A stretch of 52,099 nt of DNA from Paractinoplanes toevensis (GTDB lineage: Bacteria > Actinomycetota > Actinomycetes > Mycobacteriales > Micromonosporaceae): NCBI RefSeq assembly GCF_018332695.1, contig NZ_BOQN01000026.1:1-52099 (forward strand), given 5' to 3'. The notes beneath the pieces are model-generated. The model made no database searches. It was not told the DNA's origin and saw nothing but the letters and a program-made list of their open reading frames with translations. Each line of letters opens with the position of its first letter. Position 1 is the first letter of the stretch. Below, piece after piece: positions 6,793 through 15,724 of the stretch. The position numbers and the translations under genes were made by a program.

Positions 6793-9105
6793 TCAGGCTC
6801 GCTTCCAGGTGCGGGTGGTCGTGTATTTGACGTTGCCGAGCTTGTCGTACGCCCGGACCTGGACTTTCATCGTCTTCTTCGGTGCTTTGATCCGGAAAGC
6901 CAGGACGTAGCCGGCCTTGGTGTCGGTGGCCACGACCTTGCCGTTGATCAGCAGCTCGACGCGGGCGATGCCGCTGGCATCGGTTGCTTTGACGCTCACC
7001 TTGACGGTGCCGGAGACCCTGGCGCCGTTCTTCGGCGCCTTGGTGATCGAGACGGTGGGCGCCTTGTTGTCGGCGACGACGGTCCGCCGATAGGTGCGCA
7101 CGTTGCCCAGTCGGTCGGTCAGGTTCCACATCAGCACCAGGCTGCCGCTCGCGGCGCGGGTGGGCACCTTCAGCGAGTACGGCGCGGTGGTGTCCCGGCC
7201 GATGTAGGTGTTGCCGGCCCAGAGGTCGGCCCGGGCGACGCCGGCGCCGTCCTCGGCGCCGTTGATGGTGCTGGTGAAGGTGCCGCGGACCCGGGCGTTC
7301 GCGGTCGGGCTGATGGAGGTGGCGGTGGGCCCCTCGTAGTCGTTGACCACGAGGCGGCGCAGCGTGGTGTGGTTGCCCAGCGGGTCGATGGCGTCGAGGA
7401 CGAAGCCCCACGTATTCGCGTCGAGGAGCTGAGGCGGGGCGGCGGCGCTCCACTGGTTCGTTCCGGCTGTCCGCGTCATCGGAAAGCCGTTGACCAGGGC
7501 GCCTGCGACGTCGTCGCCGGTCGAAGTGAAGACGACCTTCACGTGTCCGCCGACGTGTTCGCCTTCGCGCGGTGACGTGATGGTTCCGGCCGGGCCGGTG
7601 CCGTCGATGTGTACGGTCACCGTTTTCTCGCCCTGACGGCCCGCGTAGTCGACGGCACGGACGGTCACCGGCAGGTCACCGTCGAAGCTGGCCGGGTCCA
7701 GCACCAGGTCCCGCGCCCAGCCGGCGGCGTGGGTGGAGTCGACGACCCGGCCGCCGACCACGAGTTCCAGCCGGGCGATGCCATGGTCGTCGGTGACGCT
7801 CACCGACCGCACGATGTCCGCGTTCCCCACGCCGATCACCTGGCCGTCGACCAGGCCCACACCGGTGACCCGGGGTGCCTCGCCGTCCGGCAGGCCGCCG
7901 AAGTCGTGCACCAGGCGGGCCGCGTTGAGGATCCGGGCGTCGTACGGCTCGACCCGGATAAGACCGATGCCGGACTCGGTAGAGCTGACGATCGCGGTGC
8001 GCACCTGATCGGCGGTCGCCTCCGGCCGTACCGCGAGTGCCAGCGCCGCGGTGCCGGAGACGATCGCGGTCGCCGCCGACGTGCCCCGGGCCAGCTGGAT
8101 CGACGTGCCGTCCCGGCCGAGGACCCAGATTCCGTCCGGGGCCAGCACATCGATCCACTGATCGGTCGCCGAGTTGTGGTTGGAGCCGATCGACGGTGCG
8201 CCGTACTCGTTGATCGACCCGACGGCGAGCACCTGGTCGAAGCCGGCCGGGAACTGCCGGGCGGTCGTCGCGGTCTGCCCGGCCGATCCGACGACCAGTG
8301 CGCCGCGGCTGTCGGCGTGCTCGACGGCCTCGGCCAGCAGCCGGCTGCGAGTCGAGGTGCTCAGCGACAGGTTGATGACGTCCGCGCCGTGATCGGCTGC
8401 CCAGACGATGCCCGCGGCGACATCCGCCGAAGTCCCCTCGGCCGAGCGCCCGTCACGGTGGCCGAGAACCCGCACCGGAAGGACCCGGCACTTCGAGCAG
8501 ATCCCGGCACCGCCGGCTCGGTTGTTGCGTTCACCGGCGATCAGGTTCGCCACCTGAGTGCCGTGATCGTCGTCGTCGGAAGCGTCGGCGTCACCGTCGA
8601 CGAAGTCCCAGCCCGCCGCCAACCGGTCCGCGCCGAGGTCGGGGTTGCCGGTCACCCCGGTGTCGACCACGGCCACGCTCACCGACGCACTGCCCAGGGT
8701 CCACGTCCAGGCCTGGGGAACCTGGGACATCTCGAGCCAGCGGTAGTTGGGTCCGTTGCTGTCGACGTACGGGTCGTTCGAGGCGTACTGCGGAATGTCG
8801 ACATGCGGGGAATCGGCATGCACGGTCGAACCCGGTTCGGCGTAACGGACATCCGCATCAGCCGCCAGCTGCGCCAGGACGGTGTCGCGTTCGGCCGCGG
8901 CGACGTCGATGGTGATCGCGTCGAGCCCGGCGACCGTCGCCCAGTCCACCAGCGGACGGGTGAGGCGGTCGACGACAGCCACCGCATCGGCGCCACCGGC
9001 CAGGCCCACGTCGAGGCGCACCGTGGCGTCGGCAGCCCGAGCCGCCGGCGGCGCCCCGAGAACGGCCAGCATCACGGCAGCCAGGCTGAAAGAGACAACG
9101 CGCAC
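6793..9105 (-). CDS. Secreted subtilisin-like (S8) serine protease with C-terminal Ig-like modules
   Basis: 770 residues from the GTG at 9105, chosen because GGGGG precedes it and it begins a clean signal peptide ending at AARA-ADA; an in-frame GTG at 9156 gives a longer N-terminus. Residues about 30-100 resemble an inhibitor-like propeptide. The catalytic domain (about 105-400) shows D148 in VAVVDTG, H181 in DDDHGTQVA and S343 in GTSAATA. The oxyanion-hole position, usually Asn in AGN, reads GSAGQ (Q277), which may lower activity. A CSKC pair (203-206) could form a disulfide. From about 410 there are several Ig-like or cadherin-like repeats; the last, ending in VRAYDKLGNVKYTT, closely resembles the end of the secreted protein at 27109-28308. 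The protein is expected outside the cell; its substrate is unknown. Confidence 0.85.
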   Translation of the reverse strand: MRVVSFSLAAVMLAVLGAPPAARAADATVRLDVGLAGGADAVAVVDRLTRPLVDWATVAGLDAITIDVAAAERDTVLAQLAADADVRYAEPGSTVHADSPHVDIPQYASNDPYVDSNGPNYRWLEMSQVPQAWTWTLGSASVSVAVVDTGVTGNPDLGADRLAAGWDFVDGDADASDDDDHGTQVANLIAGERNNRAGGAGICSKCRVLPVRVLGHRDGRSAEGTSADVAAGIVWAADHGADVINLSLSTSTRSRLLAEAVEHADSRGALVVGSAGQTATTARQFPAGFDQVLAVGSINEYGAPSIGSNHNSATDQWIDVLAPDGIWVLGRDGTSIQLARGTSAATAIVSGTAALALAVRPEATADQVRTAIVSSTESGIGLIRVEPYDARILNAARLVHDFGGLPDGEAPRVTGVGLVDGQVIGVGNADIVRSVSVTDDHGIARLELVVGGRVVDSTHAAGWARDLVLDPASFDGDLPVTVRAVDYAGRQGEKTVTVHIDGTGPAGTITSPREGEHVGGHVKVVFTSTGDDVAGALVNGFPMTRTAGTNQWSAAAPPQLLDANTWGFVLDAIDPLGNHTTLRRLVVNDYEGPTATSISPTANARVRGTFTSTINGAEDGAGVARADLWAGNTYIGRDTTAPYSLKVPTRAASGSLVLMWNLTDRLGNVRTYRRTVVADNKAPTVSITKAPKNGARVSGTVKVSVKATDASGIARVELLINGKVVATDTKAGYVLAFRIKAPKKTMKVQVRAYDKLGNVKYTTTRTWKRA

Positions 9106-9245
9106 CGAGGGCCCCCGAACCAAAGATCCACAAAGGACGAGGGCGATCTTAGCCACAACGGTACGGTCCCGTCACGTCGTAAAGAAGCCGGGCTACCCGG
9201 CCGCCGTTGCCATTGCCGTGCTCGAGCGCGCATATGCTGCCTCGC

Positions 9246-10535
9246 GTGACCGACAGCGCGATGAGCGGTACGGATCTCGACGACGTGTTGCTGGCGGTGG
9301 AGAAGGCCCCTCCGGTCGACGCGGTGGAAGCGGTGACCCGCACCATCGGCAGAAACCTGGACGCGGAATGGGTGTCGTTTCTCGTCGCGGACATGAGCGG
9401 TCGCGCCCTGGTGCGGCTGGTCCACATCGCGGTCGGTGAGGTGTCCGGGGGCCGCCGGCAGGGTCAGGACGTCGCTCAGGTGATGACGTTCGATGGTGGT
9501 CCCCAGGAGCAGGCGCTGCGAGCGCAGCAGGTGCTGGTTCAGCCGGTCGGTGACCGGTTCGTGGTGCGGGCACCGGTCACCCAGCGCGGGGAGGCCATCG
9601 GACTGCTGGAGTTGGCGCTGCCGGCCGCGCCGAGCGAGGCGACGGTGCAGCAGGTGTCGCGGGCCGCGCACACCCTCGCGTTCGTGGTGATCGCCAATCG
9701 CCGGCACACCGACCTGTTCGAGTGGGGTCAGCGGACAACGCCGTTCACCCTGGCCGCGGAGATCCAGCGGCGGCTGCTGCCCGAGGCGTTCACGTGCGAG
9801 GCCGACTCGTTCACCCTATCGGCGTGGCTGGAACCGGCGGCCAGCATCGGCGGGGACACCTTCGACTACAGCCTGGCCCGGGACCAGCTGCATCTGAGCA
9901 TCACCGACGCCGTGGGCCACGGTGTGCACAGCGCATTGACCGCGACCCTGTGCGTCAGTGGGTTGCGCAATGCCCGCCGTCGCGGCGCCAGTCTGCTGGA
10001 ACAGGCGCAGGCCGCGAACCAGGCGATCATCGACAATCGGCCGGGCGGATCGCTGTTCGCCACGGGGCTGCTCGGCCGCCTGCACCTGGCGACCGGGCTG
10101 CTCGACGTGGTCAACGCCGGGCATCCGGCGCCGCTGCTGGTCCGCGGTGGCGCAGTGTCGCCCGTGGCGCTGGCCGTGAACCGGCCCTTCGGAGTGCTGG
10201 CCGACAGGTCCTACCGGGCGGACCAGCTGCGGCTGTTGCCGGGAGATCGGCTGGTGCTGCTCACCGACGGCATGCTGGAACGCGGCGCCGCCGGGCTCGA
10301 TCTGCCGGCCCGTCTGCGGGAGCTGACCACGCTCCACCCGCGAGAGGTGGTTCGCGTCCTTGGCGACCTGGTGCTCGAGATTGCCGGGCCGGCCCTGCCC
10401 GACGACGCGTGCCTGCTGATCCTGGACTGGTACGGCGGTCACGGCCACACCCGTTCCACGGCTGCCGGTGCCGACCCCGAACGAGCCAGCGCGGCCGCGC
10501 CGAGCCGGTCACCGTCGCCGCGGGCAGAGCCTTAA
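9246..10535 (+). CDS. GAF-like/SpoIIE-type PP2C phosphatase
   Basis: 429 residues. Residues about 10-155 form a GAF-like sensory domain (I see no cofactor ligand). Residues about 170-400 form a SpoIIE/PP2C phosphatase: GGDTFDY for the metal-binding GGDWYD, DAVGHG, NAGHPAPLLV, LLTDGMLE and DDACLLILDW. Such enzymes remove phosphate from anti-sigma-factor antagonists (STAS proteins) and so switch on alternative sigma factors; no STAS or anti-sigma kinase gene is nearby, so its partners are elsewhere. The last 30 residues are Ser/Pro/Ala-rich. TATGCT lies seven bases before the GTG at 9246 with no ribosome site between, suggesting a leaderless message; an ATG at 9261 is an alternative. The gene diverges from the protease gene. 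Confidence 0.85.
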   Translation: MTDSAMSGTDLDDVLLAVEKAPPVDAVEAVTRTIGRNLDAEWVSFLVADMSGRALVRLVHIAVGEVSGGRRQGQDVAQVMTFDGGPQEQALRAQQVLVQPVGDRFVVRAPVTQRGEAIGLLELALPAAPSEATVQQVSRAAHTLAFVVIANRRHTDLFEWGQRTTPFTLAAEIQRRLLPEAFTCEADSFTLSAWLEPAASIGGDTFDYSLARDQLHLSITDAVGHGVHSALTATLCVSGLRNARRRGASLLEQAQAANQAIIDNRPGGSLFATGLLGRLHLATGLLDVVNAGHPAPLLVRGGAVSPVALAVNRPFGVLADRSYRADQLRLLPGDRLVLLTDGMLERGAAGLDLPARLRELTTLHPREVVRVLGDLVLEIAGPALPDDACLLILDWYGGHGHTRSTAAGADPERASAAAPSRSPSPRAEP

Positions 10536-11122
10536 CGGCCGAGCGCCTCGTTTCTAGGAAGCGCCGCCCAGAAAATCTATGTTCGAGCTGCTAGACATTC
10601 TCGTCGAAGGCCGCTAAATTTCTTCTGGTCGAACGAGCAACACCAACGGTAAGAGAGTTCGTCGCACGTGTTCGGGGCCATGAAGTCGCGTGGGGTTCCG
10701 GCACCGGCGGACAGCACTGAGGAAGAGGAAGTCAGAGGAAAGGGAGGGTCTTACACCGTTGGATCGCCCGCCGCCGGCCGCACTTCGGGGCTGGGCGCGG
10801 ACACCGCAGTTTCCATCGAACGAGAGGTGGTCTCCGGTCACGCTTATGCGGTCCTCACACCCGAAACCCGTTCTCCGGGCTGGTGTGGAAACGACAATCC
10901 GACGTTCCTGTCGGTAGATGGTGTATTAGTCCCGTAACCCTGGGCCCCGGCGCTTACACAGTGCCGGGGCCCTCGTTCTGCAGCTGTCCATGTCGAGGGT
11001 CGGTGTTGCCGTCGGCACACCAGCCTGGGTTCAGTTCCGGTGTTGCCGCACCGATCGGTGGAGTTGAGGTCCGTTGCGTGGTGAGTTCGCGCGGTCTCCA
11101 ACGCTGATCGGAGTGGCAGGCA
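10536..11122 (+). other. Gap of 587 bases: candidate structured RNA, no convincing gene
   Basis: Composition here is clearly less GC-rich at third positions (about 63-65% by hand count in the two best frames) than in neighbouring genes, so the short open frames (for example 10668-10937) are probably not coding. Several hairpins occur in a row on the plus strand: CACACC/GGTGTG (10856-10861 with 10882-10887), CCGAC/GTCGG (10899-10903 with 10910-10914), then a strong terminator. A purine-rich run lies near 10720-10750. It could be a small RNA or the 5' control leader of the chemoreceptor gene that follows. I recognise no known riboswitch class. Confidence 0.35.
10942..10979 (+). terminator. Strong intrinsic terminator
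   Basis: GGGCCCCGGC (10942-10951) pairs perfectly with GCCGGGGCCC (10963-10972) around an 11-base loop, followed by TCGTTCT. It lies 150 bases before the chemoreceptor start, so it either ends an upstream small RNA or acts as an attenuator. Confidence 0.75.
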
Positions 11123-12707
11123 GTGAGGAATTGGACCATCGGCCGGCGTCTGGGCGCCGCTTCTTCGTGGTCGTGTTGACCATGGTGCCGCTGGTCGTGG
11201 CCGGCGTCGTGCAAGTACGCAGTATCGACGACAAGTTGACGGTGATCAACGATCAGAACGCCGTCAAGCAGCGCTTTGCGATCAACTTCCGGGGCAGCGT
11301 GCACGACCGGGCTATCGCCGTCCGCGACGTGGTCCTGGCCACCGACGACGCGCAGATCCAGTCCGAGGTCGACCTGATCGCGAAGCTCGCGGACAAGTAC
11401 ACGGCGTCCGAGGACAAGATGAACGCGATCTTCTCGAATCCGGCTGACACCAGTGATGCGGAGAAGGCGGCGTTTGCCGGCATCAACAAGGTGCAGGAGC
11501 AGACGCTTCCGCTGATCGAGCAGGTCGTAGCGCTGCAGAGTGCCGGTAAGCACACGCAGGCTTTGAAGGTGCTGGTCGAGCAGGCGAAACCGGCCTTCGT
11601 GGAATGGCTTCGGGTGATCAACGTGTTCATCGACCTCGAGGAGGCGATGAACCAGAAGGAGAGCGCCGCGGCCCGGCACACCGCCGGAACGTTCATCGTG
11701 TGGATGACCACGTTGCTGCTGATCGCGGTCGCGATCGCCGTGCTGGTCGCCTGGCGCAGCACGCGCAGCATCACCCGGCCGCTGGCCGAGGCCGGCGAGG
11801 TAATGGCCGCGGTGGCCGGCGGCGATATGACCCGGCGCCTGGATGTGCGGTCGCAGGACGAGGTGGGACGGATGAGCGCCTCGATGAACGCCGCGCTGGA
11901 CTCGGTCGGCGCGGTACTGACCCGGTTGGCGCAGAGCTCCGGGACGCTCGGCGCGACCGGATCAGTGCCCTCTCGACCGAGCTGGCGGGCGGCGCGCAGC
12001 GTTCGTCGGCCCAGGCCGAGACGGTCGCTTCCGCGGCCGGTGAGGTGTCTCGCAGCGTCCAGACCGTCGCGTCCGGCTCGGAAGAGATGGGCACGTCGAT
12101 CCGCGAGATCGCGCAGAATGCCAGTCAGGCGGCCAACGTCGCCGCGCAGGCCGTCACGGTCACCCGCACCACCACCGAGACCGTGTCCCGGCTCGGCATC
12201 TCCAGCCAGGAGATCGGCGAGGTGATCAAGGTGATCACCAGCATTGCCGAGCAGACCAATCTGCTGGCGTTGAACGCAACCATCGAGTCCGCCCGGGCCG
12301 GCGAGGCCGGCAAGGGCTTCGCGGTGGTCGCCGGCGAGGTCAAGGACCTCGCTCAGGAGACGGCCCGGGCCACCGAGGACATCTCCCGGCGGGTGCAGGC
12401 GATCCAGGCCGACACGGCCGGCGCGGTTTCGGCGATCCAGGAGGTTTCCCGGATTATCGGCCAGATCAACGACTACCAGACCACGATCGCGTCGGCAGTC
12501 GAGGAGCAGACCGCGACGACCAACGAGATGAACCGCAGTGTGGCGGAGGCCGCCGACGGCTCGGGTCAGATCGCCGCGAACATCGGCGAGGTGGCGGCCC
12601 TGGCCCGCACCAGCAGCGACTTGGTCGGCCAGTCCGAGCAGGCTGCCCGGGAGCTGTCCGAGGTGTCGCAGGAGCTACGCGAGTTGGTCGCCACCTTCAA
12701 GCTTTGA
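11123..12707 (+). pseudogene. Methyl-accepting chemotaxis protein, broken by two single-base deletions
   Basis: The natural start is the GTG at 11123 (GGAG nine bases before it), which begins VRNWTIGRRLGAA in frame 2. Near 11159-11161 the protein continues in frame 1 (FFVVVLTMVPLVV, the first membrane segment). Near 11952-11955 it moves to frame 3 (DRISALSTELAGGAQ). Each move fits loss of one base. Joined, the pieces give a complete receptor: membrane segment 1, a four-helix sensor region, membrane segment 2 (FIVWMTTLLLIAVAIAVL), a HAMP domain (RSITRPLAEAGEVM) and a signalling hairpin with the conserved tip AEQTNLLALNATIESARAG. Intact receptors signal to CheA/CheW; no other chemotaxis genes are in the window. 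The gene is a recent pseudogene or carries two sequence errors. Confidence 0.75.
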
Positions 12708-12742
12708 CCTTCTGCTCGACGTCCCGGCTGGGCGCACTTCCA

Positions 12743-12777
12743 GAAACGGCCTTCCACCAGTGGTGGACGGCCGTTTC
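12743..12777. terminator. Terminator hairpin between the chemoreceptor and lipoprotein genes
   Basis: GAAACGGCC (12743-12751) pairs with GGCCGTTTC (12769-12777), with a further TCCACC/GGTGGA stem inside. It lies between two converging genes and could serve both. There is no long T run. Confidence 0.6.
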
Positions 12778-12786
12778 GGCATCACG

Positions 12787-13497
12787 TCAGTTCAGCGCGG
12801 GCAACGAAGCCTTGCCCTTGTCGGCGAGGACGAACGGAGTGTCGATGTCAGGGGTGCCCTCACCGATGGTCACCGCGGCCACGCCTGTACCGGTGGAGGC
12901 GATCTCGCCGGTGGGGTCCTGGATGATGAAGGTGTCCGTCCCGGTCCGGATCGTGTAGGTGGGCTTGCCGTTCGACTCGCCCGTCTTGCGGAACCGGAAA
13001 AGCTGGCCGGCCGCCGCCGCGTCGCAGGCCGTGGTCAGCACCGCGGCCGGCGCCCCGCCGGAGCCGAGCTTGGCCGACAGGCAGAGCGGCTCGCCGCCCT
13101 TGCGCAGCTTGGCCGTGCGGATCAGGTACTGGTCGCCGCCGGGCTTCGCCGCGGTCAGCACGAACAGTTCCGCGTCGCCGAACTTCTCGGACAGCCCGAT
13201 CTTGCCGTCCTGAACTACACCGAGCGTCGCCTCGCTGTTCTTGGGCAGCAGGTAGACCTGCCGGGTGCCGCTGAACACGCCCCCGCCGCTGGCCCCGGAG
13301 GAAGAGGACGGCTTGGGGGAGGCCGAGGACGGCGCCGGCGCGGCCGATGAGGGAGCGACGGTGGGTGCGCTGGTGGGTGCACTGGTAGGTGTGCCGGCGA
13401 CCGCGCCCGCGGAGTCCTCGGCGCGGGCGCACGCGGACGTCAGCAGCAGCCCCGACAGGACAGTGGCGGCGGCCAGGACACGAGAGGTGGTACGCAC
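12787..13497 (-). CDS. Secreted or lipid-anchored protein of unknown function
   Basis: 236 residues from the GTG at 13497, which has GAGGAG six bases upstream; the longer open frame has no such site. The N-terminus is a signal sequence ending LLLTSAC, close to a lipobox though Thr stands at the -3 position. Residues about 30-75 are an Ala/Pro/Ser/Thr linker. The remainder is a small beta-rich domain beginning near GTRQVYLLPKNSEATLG with repeated FxL and I/V strands and two cysteines (CLSAK and TACD) that could pair. It may be a beta-trefoil-like or ligand-binding extracellular domain, but I recognise no family. It stands alone, between the broken chemoreceptor gene and the oxidoreductase remnant. 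Confidence 0.7.
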   Translation of the reverse strand: MRTTSRVLAAATVLSGLLLTSACARAEDSAGAVAGTPTSAPTSAPTVAPSSAAPAPSSASPKPSSSSGASGGGVFSGTRQVYLLPKNSEATLGVVQDGKIGLSEKFGDAELFVLTAAKPGGDQYLIRTAKLRKGGEPLCLSAKLGSGGAPAAVLTTACDAAAAGQLFRFRKTGESNGKPTYTIRTGTDTFIIQDPTGEIASTGTGVAAVTIGEGTPDIDTPFVLADKGKASLPALN

Positions 13498-13637
13498 GAA
13501 TGTCTCCTCGGGCGATGTGGCGATATCGATCGGGTGCTTGTTGCTGAGCACCTTTCCGGAAAGACACCGATGGATCCGATCGCGCACACGGTCCTGGCAG
13601 AAACGGGGGAGACAAGCTGATCGAGGGCCGAGAAGCG

Positions 13638-14492
13638 CTAGCGGCGGCGGTGCGGTGACCGGACCTCCTCCAGGAGCACCGGCCGGTGCTCGGTGGCCGA
13701 CAGGGCGCAGGCCTCGGCGATCCAGTCCGTCTCCGCCGCGTCGGCGACGGTGCACGGCGACGGCCGCTTGCCCGCCGCCACCTCGAGGAACGTCTCGAAC
13801 TCGGCGCGGAAGGCGGACTGGAAGCGGTCCATGAAGAAGCGGTGCGGCGGGCCGGCCGGGTGGGTGGCGCCCGGCTCGGTGGAGCGGATCGGCCAGCCGT
13901 CGTCGATGCCGGCCGCGACGCTGTCACGCGATCCGTGCACTTCGAGGCGTACGTCGTAACCGCGCCCGTTGTACCGGGTGTTGGACACGACGCCGAGTGC
14001 CCCGCCGGCGAACGTGATGATCGCGGCCGAGGTGTCGACGTCACCGTATTCACGGAAGAAGTCGGCGCCGCCGTTGCTGCCGGTCGCGTACACCTCGACG
14101 GCTTCCTGCCCGGTGATCCACCGGACGATGTCGAAGTCGTGCACGCCACAGTCCTGGTACATGCCGCCGGAGGACGCGATGTACTCGGCCGACGGCGGCT
14201 CCGGGTCGAGTGTGGTCGACCGTACGGTGGTGATCCGGCCGAGCTCGCCGGCGTCGACGGCGGCCTTGGCCGCGGCCACCCCGGCGTCGTAGCGACGCTG
14301 GTAGCCGATCTGCACCGGCACCTCCGACCAGACCAGCCGGCGCAGCAGGGCGGCACCCTCGGCTCCGCTGCTCGCGACCGGTTTCTCGCAGAGGGTCGGC
14401 CGCCCGGCCGGCCCGCGAAACCCATCAAAAAGCCTGCAACCCGGCCGGATGAACTGCGGCGAACTCACCGAACACGCCACGAGCGTGATCAT
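13638..14492 (-). pseudogene. Gfo/Idh/MocA oxidoreductase remnant lacking the NAD-binding domain
   Basis: From about 14410 downward the frame encodes the second half of a Gfo/Idh/MocA family dehydrogenase: the TLCEKPVA motif, YQRRYD, then the alpha/beta substrate domain with GGMYQDCGVHDFDIVRWI and a normal end. These enzymes oxidise or reduce sugars, inositols and related compounds with NAD(P). The first 90 to 100 residues, which should hold the Rossmann GxGxxG motif, are absent; the open frame instead begins with about 35 unrelated residues, then meets the promoter of the WD40 gene. A break or deletion just upstream of the CEKP motif is the simplest reading. Any product should not bind the cofactor. 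The family is usually about 330-340 residues; this frame is 284. Confidence 0.7.
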
Positions 14493-14504
14493 TACGGTTC
14501 AGGA

Positions 14505-15686
14505 GTGACTACCGAGAGAGATCAAAACGACACTCAGCGTCGGCGTTTCGGCCGGGCCGCCGTCGTGGCCGTGATCGGGCTGCTCGCGCTCGCGGGCGTC
14601 CACCCGCAACCCGCGCTGGCCTCGAATCCGAGCCAGGCCGCGGACGCCGCCCGTGCCCGCAACGTGGTGCCCGGCACCGATGGAATCATCGCGGTGCGCC
14701 CGGGCGGGAAAGTCTTCGCCACCGTGAGCCACGGGGCGGTGAAGCAGTGGAACACGGCGACCGGGCGCAAGGCCGGACCGACGCTCGCCGCCAAGACCGG
14801 GCCCATCCACTCCATCGGGTTCAGCGCCGACGGCAAACTGCTGGCCGTCGCCGGCGACCGCGAGGTGTCGCTGTGGAACACCGCCACCGGCCAGCGGTCC
14901 GGGCCGCCACTGAGCGGCAACGTCGGCCCGGTGCACTCGGTGACCTTCAGCCCAACCGGGCAACTGGTGGCCACCGCCGGTGACGACGGCACGGTCCGGC
15001 TGTGGGATTCCGTTACCGGGTCGCTGGTACGCACCATGACCGGTCACGTCGGCGCGGCCACCTCGGTGGTGTTCAGCCCGGACGGCGCGCACCTGGCGAC
15101 GGCCGGCGCCGACGACACCGTACGGCTGTGGCAGACCGCCACCGGCGAGCCGATCGGCGTACCGCTGGCCGCGAGCCCCGGCCCGGTGTACGCGATGAGC
15201 TTCAGCATCGACGCCAGTCTCCTGGCCACCTCGGACGGCAGCAACGTCGTACGGCTGTGGGACGCGGCCACCGGCCGGCCCGCCGGCGAACCGCTCACCG
15301 CGAGCACCGGGCCCGTCTACGCCCTCACGTTCAACCCGGCCGGAACGCTCCTGGCCACCTCCTCCGGTGGCGACAACACCGTCCAGCTGTGGAACACGGC
15401 GACCCGCCAACCGGCCGCCGCACCGCTCACCGGTCACACCGGCCCGGTGCGCGCCATGCGCTTCAGCCCGGGCGGACGGCTGCTGGCCACCGGCAGCGAC
15501 GACGGGACCGTACGGCTGTGGAACGCCGCGACCGGAAGCCCCGAGGGCGCGCCGCTGACCGGACACATCGGGCCGGTCTGGGCGCTGCGGATCACCCCGG
15601 ACGGCAAACGCCTGATCACCGTGGGCAAGGACGAAAAGGTCCGGCTGTGGCGTCTCCCGGCCAAGAAGCCGACGCTCAGAGGGTGA
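14505..15686 (+). CDS. Exported or membrane-anchored eight-blade WD40 repeat protein
   Basis: 393 residues. The GTG at 14505 is chosen because the frame upstream overlaps the oxidoreductase remnant on the other strand. A basic N-terminus and hydrophobic segment (AAVVAVIGLLALAGV) followed by ALAS look like a signal peptide. From about residue 55 to the end there are eight WD-type units, each ending in LWNTATG or a close variant (the first QWNTATG, the last LWRLP), enough for a closed eight-blade propeller. Propellers of this kind bind proteins; in actinomycetes the same repeats often form the C-terminus of kinases or AAA/STAND proteins, but this one stands alone. TACGGT lies six bases upstream of the GTG, so the message may be leaderless. 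Confidence 0.8.
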   Translation: MTTERDQNDTQRRRFGRAAVVAVIGLLALAGVHPQPALASNPSQAADAARARNVVPGTDGIIAVRPGGKVFATVSHGAVKQWNTATGRKAGPTLAAKTGPIHSIGFSADGKLLAVAGDREVSLWNTATGQRSGPPLSGNVGPVHSVTFSPTGQLVATAGDDGTVRLWDSVTGSLVRTMTGHVGAATSVVFSPDGAHLATAGADDTVRLWQTATGEPIGVPLAASPGPVYAMSFSIDASLLATSDGSNVVRLWDAATGRPAGEPLTASTGPVYALTFNPAGTLLATSSGGDNTVQLWNTATRQPAAAPLTGHTGPVRAMRFSPGGRLLATGSDDGTVRLWNAATGSPEGAPLTGHIGPVWALRITPDGKRLITVGKDEKVRLWRLPAKKPTLRG

Positions 15687-15724
15687 TGACGACGCCCGCC
15701 GGGCGCGAGCCGGGAGAGCTCCCG

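Noticed and set aside
10668..10937. Short open frames (89 and 75 codons) in the gap before the chemoreceptor gene, the first ending just before the terminator
   Set aside because: Third-position G/C is only about 63-65% by hand count, far below neighbouring genes, and no start has a well-spaced ribosome site except a doubtful TTG. A small protein is not fully excluded.
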